In this document: in pieces, positions 58,250 to 64,000 of the stretch
How the letters are laid out: every line of letters begins with the position of its first letter
How positions within the stretch are numbered: position 1 is the stretch's first letter
Source of the DNA: Brachycybe producta
Lineage: Eukaryota > Arthropoda > Diplopoda > Playtdesmida > Andrognathidae
NCBI GenBank assembly: GCA_036925085.1
Contig: JAUPFP010000012.1
Coordinates: 2,889,460-2,953,459 of the forward strand
DNA length: 64,000 bases
Reading direction: 5' to 3'
Notes under the pieces: generated by a model
Told to the model about the DNA's origin: nothing
The model's input: the letters and a program-made list of their open reading frames with translations, nothing else
The model's database searches: none
Made by a program: the position numbers and the translations under genes

Positions 58250-58760
58250 AAGGGGAGCTTCTGGGGTCAGTTGAGCGCTCCTCAGGCATTTTAGAGCTTT
58301 TAGAGCATTTAAATATGTTTTTGACTTTTGGCCATTTTTTGAAAAAAAGGCCAAACACTACTTGCCTTTTGACCCATTTTTTCGAATTTTAAAAATTCTT
58401 GAATCCTTGTGCTTTTCCAAGCTTTTCGGGACTTCTGGGGTAATTGAGTGCTAATGAGGCACATTTAGTGCTTTTAGAGCATTTAAATATTTTGTTTGAC
58501 TTTTGGCCGTTTAAAAAAAAGGCCAAACACGTGCCTTTTGATTCATTTTTTCGAGTTTTAAAAACTCTTGAATCCTTGTGCTTTTCTAAGCTCTTTGGGA
58601 CTGAGTGCTCGTGCTCGGGTTTGAGTGCTCCTGAGACATTTTAGAGCTTTTAGAGCATTTATATATTTTTCTACTTTTGGCCGTTTTTTGAAAAAAAAGC
58701 CAAAGACGCCAAAGAAGTCTTGGCTTTTGACCCATTTTTTTCGAATTTTAAAAAATAAGT
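58250..58760. repeat. Tandem repeat of about 170 bp, three units
   Basis: TTTTAGAGCATTTAAATAT recurs at about 58298, 58473 and 58645, each followed by GACTTTTGGCC(A/G)TTT, AAAAGGCCAAA and TTTTGACCCATTTTTTCGAA. A short hairpin GGCC...GGCC marks each unit. Confidence 0.8.
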
Positions 58761-59385
58761 AAAGTTTTCTATTGAAAACAACATGTTGACGAGCAACATG
58801 GCCAAAAGAATTGAATTATTTCCACCCCCTTTCTACCTTACACTTTGACTTGTCCTACCTGAAATAGACCTTGATGTTCCTAAATGCAGGGAATTCCCTA
58901 TGCGAGGTTTTTTTTAGATGTATTTTTAGGCGTCATCTGCTGTTTGTTTTTTCTCCACAAGTTTGCCAGTGCCACAGCCTCTTAACAGACCCTGCTTGAT
59001 TAGGAACCTCTGGCAAGAAGCTGAATAGCTGTCACTCTTGAGCAGCCATGTTCAAATGTGCTGCTTTTGTCTTCTGCATCGCAGCTATTGTTTAAGTGAG
59101 GAGGGCTAATACATGTAGTTACATTTCTGCACCGAGAAATTCCAATGTCCCTTTTTGTTATACACTAAATAGCAACACTGAGGTTTCTCATATTCTTCCT
59201 CAGATGATTAGGACAGTTCCGATTCAAGCCTTTGATGCTTACGTCAGGGAATTGCAATGATACTAATGCGCATGAGATAATAATGAGCAATACCCATGAG
59301 ATAGTCATGAACAATTATGGAACTTATGTTTAGTGATATGTTTTAATTTTAGGCTCACATGCTTCTTGATGACATATTTATCTTT
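58761..59385 (+). other. Stretch without recognised feature
   Basis: Mixed composition, no tandem units. Short AT(G)AGATAATxATGAxCAAT duplications near 59270-59320 only. Confidence 0.3.
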
Positions 59386-59386
59386 T

Positions 59387-59470
59387 CACTGAGCCCCCTC
59401 ATCATTAAATTTTAGTTTTGTATGACTCAAAACTAAAATTTAATGATGATGGGGCTCAGTGAAAAGATAG
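59387..59470. repeat. Long hairpin with GATA tail
   Basis: TATCTTTTCACTGAGCCCCC... pairs with GGGGCTCAGTGAAAAGATA over about 40 bp with an 8-base loop and few mismatches. A (GATA)n run follows. Confidence 0.8.
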
Positions 59471-59498
59471 GATAGATAGATAGATAGGCTGGGTAGGA

Positions 59499-60695
59499 TG
59501 GGTGTGGGACACTTGCCCTAAAGCCATTTGCTCTAAGGTGACATTTGCTCTATGGACACTAGCCCTAAAATCATTTGCCCTAAAGGGACATTTGCCCTAC
59601 AACCATTTGCCTTGAAACCGTTTGCCCTAAATGGCCATTTGCCCTAAATGGCCATTTGCCCTAAAACCACTTGGCCTAAAAGGACATTTACCCTAATCAG
59701 TAGTGTAAATTTATGTCATTTGGCATTTTTTGCATGCCTGTGGCATGCAGAACTTATTTAACATACTCCACCAAAAGACACTAAACCATATGAAAAGGAA
59801 AAAGTGGTTTTAGGGCAAATAGTTTTGGGGCAAATGGTTTTAGGACAAATGTCTTTTTAGGGCAAATGGTTTTAGGACAAATGTTCTTTTATGGCAAATG
59901 TCTTTTTATGACAAATGGTTTTAGGACAAATGTTCTTTTTATGACAAATGGTTTTAGGACAAATGTTCTTTTTATGACAAATGGTTTTAGGACAAATGTT
60001 CTTTTTATGACAAATGGTTTTAGGACAAATGTTCTTTTATGGCAAATGGTTTTAGGGCAAATGTTCTTTTATGGCAAATGGTTTTAGGGCAAATGGTTTT
60101 AGGGCAAATGGTTTTAGGGCAAATGTCTTTTTAGGGCAAATGGTTTTAGGGCAAATGTCTTTTTATGGCAAATGGTTTTAGGGCAAATGTCTTTTTATGG
60201 CAAATGGTTTTGGGGCAAATGTCTTTTTATGGCAAATGGTTTTGGGGCAAATGTCTTTTTATGACAAATGGTTTTGGGGCAAATGTCTTTTTATGGCAAA
60301 TGGTTTTGGGGCAAATGTCTTTTTGGGGCAAATGGTTTTGGGGCAAATGGTTTTGGGGCAAATGGTTTTGGGGCAAATGGTTTTGGGGCAAATGGTTTTG
60401 GGGCAAATGGTTTTAGGGCAAATGGTTTTAGGGCAAATGGTTTTAGGGTTAATGGTTTTAGGGCAAATGGCCTTTTAGGGCAAATGGCCTTTTAGGGCAA
60501 ATGGCCTTTTAGGGCAAAAATGGCCTTTTAGGGCAAAAATGGCCTTTTAGGGCAAAAATGGCCTTTTAGGGCAAAAATGGCCTTTTAGGGCAAAAATGGC
60601 CTTTTAGGGCAAAAATGGCCTTTTAGGGCAAAAATGGCCTTTTAGGGCAAAAATGGCCTTTTAGGGCAAATGTTTTAGGGCAAATGTCTATATGC
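59499..60695. repeat. Inverted-arm minisatellite element M, copy F (expanded)
   Basis: Starts GGTGTGGGACACTTGCCCTA; left arm to 59690; centre TCAGTAGTGTAAATTTATGT with GGCATGCAGAACTTATTTAA and CACCAAAAGACACTAAACC; right arm 59807-60690 is strongly amplified in blocks: a 31-bp unit with AATGGTTTTAGGACAAATGT, a 15-bp unit ATGGTTTTGGGGCAA and a 19-bp unit ATGGCCTTTTAGGGCAAAA. Ends AATGTCTATATGCC. The open frames (GQM/GKW repeats) are by-products. Confidence 0.85.
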
Positions 60696-60736
60696 CATTT
60701 AGGATATTAGACACTGGGCATAGTAAGTTGCTCTAA

Positions 60737-61819
60737 AGGGTAGTAAACACCGGAAAGCTTTGTTGCGATACATTGTTGCGGGGCTGAATCGCGGCTGAAT
60801 CTCGTCTGTTACGATTCTGTCCCGCAACAATGTTGAAATGTTTCGGGGCTGAATCGCGTCAGCTCAGATTCATGTTTTTTGAGTCACATCGAAATGGGAA
60901 ATATTTCAACATTGTTGCGGGACATTTCATCGTGTGGACGTCTTTTGAAACATGAACAAAGACTCAAGGGCTGTTTGCTTTTAATTATAAAAGACGTCTT
61001 TAATAATTAAAAGCAAGCTGAGCTTTTTGAGTCTTTTTCAGTGGTCCACGTCGTTTTTTAAGTCTAGTACTAGACTTAAAAAAAGATGTGGACCACTGAA
61101 AATATTGTTAAACTACATGTAATCGAGGACCTTCTGTATAAATTGTGTTTGTGGGAAGTTATGGTCTTCTGACTACAAAGGGAAATAAAAGAAATGAAAT
61201 TTAGAAATTCTGCCCCATCTTCCAATTTCAGCGTGTCCAAAAGGCTTAAACCGAATGTGCTCTCAGCTGAGAAGAGCTTGTGTGCCCACCACCCAGGGCC
61301 GTCATCTCAGTTTTTCCAGGAGGGGGGGGCAAAACTTGACCGACTTGCTATTTTTGTATATATGCAGGCCAGTGCTGCAAGACGTGTGCATATTGCCACT
61401 TAATATAAATTAGGTTTTGATGGATTTATTTATATTTGCAAGAAATTTGAAACAAATATGCACAAACTCTAGTTATAACATATGTGTATACTGATTGTAA
61501 TAACACAATTGTTTTTCGGGGGGGGGGGCAAATTCCCCCCTTGCACCCCCCAAATGACGTCCCTGCCACCACCACCATTTCTGCTTTTATTTGCCCCTCT
61601 TTATGAATCACCAAGTAGGCCCATATTGCAAGGGCCACTTCCGCTGGTGATATTTACATGGTGAAAGCAAGAAGGAAGAAGAAACACTGATTGTAGGTGT
61701 GGACACGGAACAATGTTGCGGGTTTGAATCGCGTCAGTTGCGATTCTGCCCTGCAACATTGAATCGGAGCAGTCCCGGAACATTGTATCGCAACAAAGAA
61801 TTCCGGTGTGTACTAGGCT
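60737..61819. mobile_element. MITE family Y, copy 3 (interrupted)
   Basis: Ends AGGGTAGTAAACACCGGAAA and (inverted) AGCCTAGTACACACCGGAAT. The flanking trinucleotides are TAA and TTA (one difference). Carries the Y blocks GTTGCGATACATTGTTGCGG and the hairpin with AGTGGTCCAC. A hAT MITE is nested at 61294-61565. Confidence 0.72.
61294..61565. mobile_element. hAT MITE nested in Y copy 3
   Basis: Ends CAGGGCCGTCATCTC and (inverted) CAGGGACGTCATTTGG; perfect 8-bp duplication CCACCACC on both sides (61286-61293, 61566-61573). Contains two runs of eight to ten G. Y copy 2 has the undisturbed site at about 29719-29731. Confidence 0.75.
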
Positions 61820-61825
61820 TTAGAG

Positions 61826-62455
61826 GCTTTGTACTACCATCCTCTTACTTAGCTAGACTTTGTTATAATAGGTGGTCGGTGTAGGACCTTAGTGTGGGAG
61901 TAACATAAGGCCAATATACGGGGGTGGGTCGTCGTTCTAATATTAAACACTGCAACATCCAATTACTTAATGCAATTTAACTGTTGACTGAAATGTGTCT
62001 CTTGTGGATTTTCGTATATTCTATGAGAGCATTTGTGTTTACTTATAAGGCGTTTTAGCATATATATCTCGTATAGGCATAATGTAAATTCCGTCTTTTC
62101 ATAAAATGCCTGTGTGTTTTAATAGAGTGAGGTTATTTGTCAAACAATTTTCTGAATTCACTATATGAAGTTTTTTTTTGTAATCCTTTAATAAAACCAC
62201 AATCTCCCGTTTGTCAAATTAGAATAGAAACTTTATTTTTAGATTATGACTGAGATATCAAAGGCACGTAGGAAGTTGATCACGTGATTAACGAAAACGA
62301 GGTTTCACAATGTGACTAACTATAAAAACTGACAACCACTTTAACCAATATGTTACAATTTAAACGTTTTTCGGTCAAACGACACCAAATTTTAAATTAT
62401 AGAATTTATCATAAATTAGGCCTGCTGCTGTCAGGGTGGTCGTTTGCTATATAGC
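61826..62455 (+). other. AT-rich stretch without recognised feature
   Basis: No ends, tandem units or frames recognised. Confidence 0.3.
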
Positions 62456-62459
62456 CTTA

Positions 62460-62759
62460 TACCTAGTATACACCTGATAATTTAAATGCATTTAATTAAT
62501 AAACGTGTTCTACAGAGCCCCGTGAAGGGCAAACAAACAGTATGTCGAATTCAATTTATTCAGTTAATAATCTGAAAATATTGAGTTAATACTTAAATAT
62601 AAAGTATAAACTATTGACAAAATATTGATTTAGTATTTCAATTTAAAATATTAATAATAAAAGTCAATTTTTATTTGGTTCATGTCCTTAACTGGATTTT
62701 GTATAATTCACCTTAAGACATTAAATTTGAATTCATTTAACTCATGTGTGTACAAGGTA
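62460..62759 (+). mobile_element. MITE family X, copy 4
   Basis: Ends TACCTAGTATACACCTGATA and (inverted) TACCTTGTACACACATGAG; TTA on both sides (62457-62459, 62760-62762). Same orientation as copy 1 and the cleanest copy of the family. Confidence 0.8.
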
Positions 62760-62762
62760 TTA

Positions 62763-63465
62763 GTCAATTTGAATTTGGCTAATAGTCCAGGACTAAAGTG
62801 GCTTGGTGCAAAAAAAGGGTGAATTGTGCACATAGTGATAAAAGCACCAAACTTCCCAGATGTGAATGTAAAAAACTTGATTTTAGATATGGAGGCACTT
62901 CGGCATGAAGCCATATTGGAAAATGGCTGACTTTCTTTTTTTCTTAATATTTTAGGATCCCAAGCCCAATTAATGTGTGGATCGTCTATAAAGATGTATG
63001 ACACTACACTGCACTTATTTGATGTCTTACATAATTAACATAAAACATTCACATTTTTAGGTATTAAGACTTTTTTTGGAGAAATTCATAAAAAAAAATT
63101 GTGTATTTCGCTTTATATTATCCTAATCAGTATAGATGCGTGATTTTAACAGTACATGTAACTTCAAGACACATTCATTCTGAACATTTTTTTTATTTAA
63201 ATGTTAAAGACTGGCCAATTAATTACTGAGTTATAGCAATTTTAATGTGCACATTGTTTTGAAATATGCATAACATGCTAATGAACATATTTGATGTGAT
63301 ACAAGATTAGCCTAGATTAGCCACATTTTGAAGTATAATTACTTCTTTCAAGAACTTTATTTTCAAATGGTGTATTTTGCTGTATGTTTTTATAAAAAAT
63401 GCACATAGTTAACTTCAGTATCACATACAACTTGCCACATTCATTATAAACATTTTTATATCTAT
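62763..63465 (+). other. AT-rich stretch, probable old repeat
   Basis: A 98-codon minus-strand frame (62708-63004) crosses the X MITE boundary, so it is not a gene. The remaining DNA is AT-rich without visible structure. Confidence 0.35.
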
Positions 63466-63469
63466 TCCA

Positions 63470-63720
63470 GCCCCAGTGGCTGAATGGAGATAGCCTCTGC
63501 TTGTGGTGCTGGAGATCCTATTTTGAATCTCAGTCTAGGTATGGTTGTTGTTTCTGTCGTAATTTCTCAATCATTGCGAAGTTGATATTCAGTAGGGCAG
63601 CCAGACATGAAACACATTTTGCCAAATCAGACATGCCTCATCTTTCATTATTCATCATCATCATCATCATTTGACTGATCCCTGTGTGGTGCAGGATGTC
63701 TAGAAAAAAAAAGAAATTAA
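63470..63720 (+). mobile_element. Possible tRNA-derived SINE
   Basis: GCCCCAGTGGCTGAATGG resembles a tRNA 5' end with an A box (TGGCTGAATGG), and TTTTGAATCTC 45 bases later resembles a degenerate B box (consensus GGTTCGAATCC). The acceptor ends do not pair, so it is not a working tRNA. A (CAT)n run and an A-rich end (about 63703-63718) follow, as in SINE tails. Confidence 0.4.
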
Positions 63721-64000
63721 TACAAATGGTATTTAAGAAATTACATTTTTTGTTGTCACACCGTTAAGCAAGTACATTATTGTATGTCAATGCACTGGCA
63801 ACCACAAGGATGCATTGCAGTGAACTTTGGCTCAGCATGTCAACATTTGCATTTGTGACAAATGCAGATGTCGATAAGTTCATAGACATGTTTGCTCACT
63901 TCTGGAAAAGTGGTCCAGTTTGGCTCATATAGTCTGTTTTAGATTCCATCTGCACTGAAGCAGAAATTGTATTGTAAGTTCTGGATGCATTGCATAAGCC
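63721..64000 (+). other. End of window, nothing recognised
   Basis: Mixed-composition DNA to the window edge. No exon with clear splice sites could be supported. Confidence 0.3.

Noticed and set aside
59866-60495. Long open frames with repeated GQM/GKW residues, as if a repetitive secreted protein
   Set aside because: All three frames are open because the minisatellite units lack stops; unit lengths change from block to block and the frames start and stop with the array.
63473-63545. tRNA gene
   Set aside because: The acceptor and T stems do not pair and the B box is degenerate; a SINE head is the better explanation.

Overview
The window is eukaryotic nuclear DNA from an animal, most likely an invertebrate; the phylum cannot be fixed from the sequence alone. 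It has spliced exons with consensus sites, large introns, dense families of DNA transposons, non-LTR and LTR retrotransposons, long microsatellites and a 100-N scaffold gap (38901-39000). There is no operon structure, no CRISPR array and no intact RNA gene.

The one clear host gene is the 3' part of a Dbl-family Rho guanine-nucleotide exchange factor of the DBS/MCF2L type on the + strand. Ten exons from 9733 to 33171 join in frame to 565 codons plus a stop: a DH domain (exons to 21439), a PH domain (24269-24799), a Ser/acid-rich linker with an SH3 domain (30160-30749) and a short last exon with an immediate poly(A) signal. The Sec14 and spectrin parts expected of such a protein would lie upstream, outside the window. 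The first complete intron is a GC-AG intron. A possible first coding exon of a second, unidentified gene lies at 40921-40989.

Almost everything else is mobile DNA, often nested. From 21 to 9644 a hAT remnant with 8-bp target duplications has been split by MITEs, an inverted-arm minisatellite element and an internally deleted Gypsy retrotransposon (3391-9301). The introns hold foldback elements, CR1-like LINEs with an esterase ORF1 and endonuclease/reverse transcriptase, a Helitron end, hAT MITEs, and two MITE families (here X and Y) that share the same terminal sequence. Between 33 and 45 kb are a 3'-truncated LINE, AT and CT/GA repeats, a second Helitron end, a LINE with RNase H that runs into the N gap, a GA-rich satellite, and TTAA-flanked MITEs. 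From 45 to 48 kb an LTR-like unit sits in a DD41D mariner, which sits in another hAT remnant. From 50 kb on there are more MITEs, a long alternating purine-pyrimidine tract (55.7-56.3 kb), palindromic foldbacks and the largest copy of the inverted-arm minisatellite (59.5-60.7 kb).

Because nearly all transposon proteins are broken, the window reads as one gene whose introns and flanks are a graveyard of elements. The most unusual signals are: the dispersed inverted-arm minisatellite family (six copies), foldback MITEs with 9-bp target duplications that keep tips and core but swap the segment between them, the pairs of insertions dated by target duplications and empty sites, and the Z-DNA-prone tract. 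Family letters (X, Y, Z, W, M, F, H) are labels used only here.
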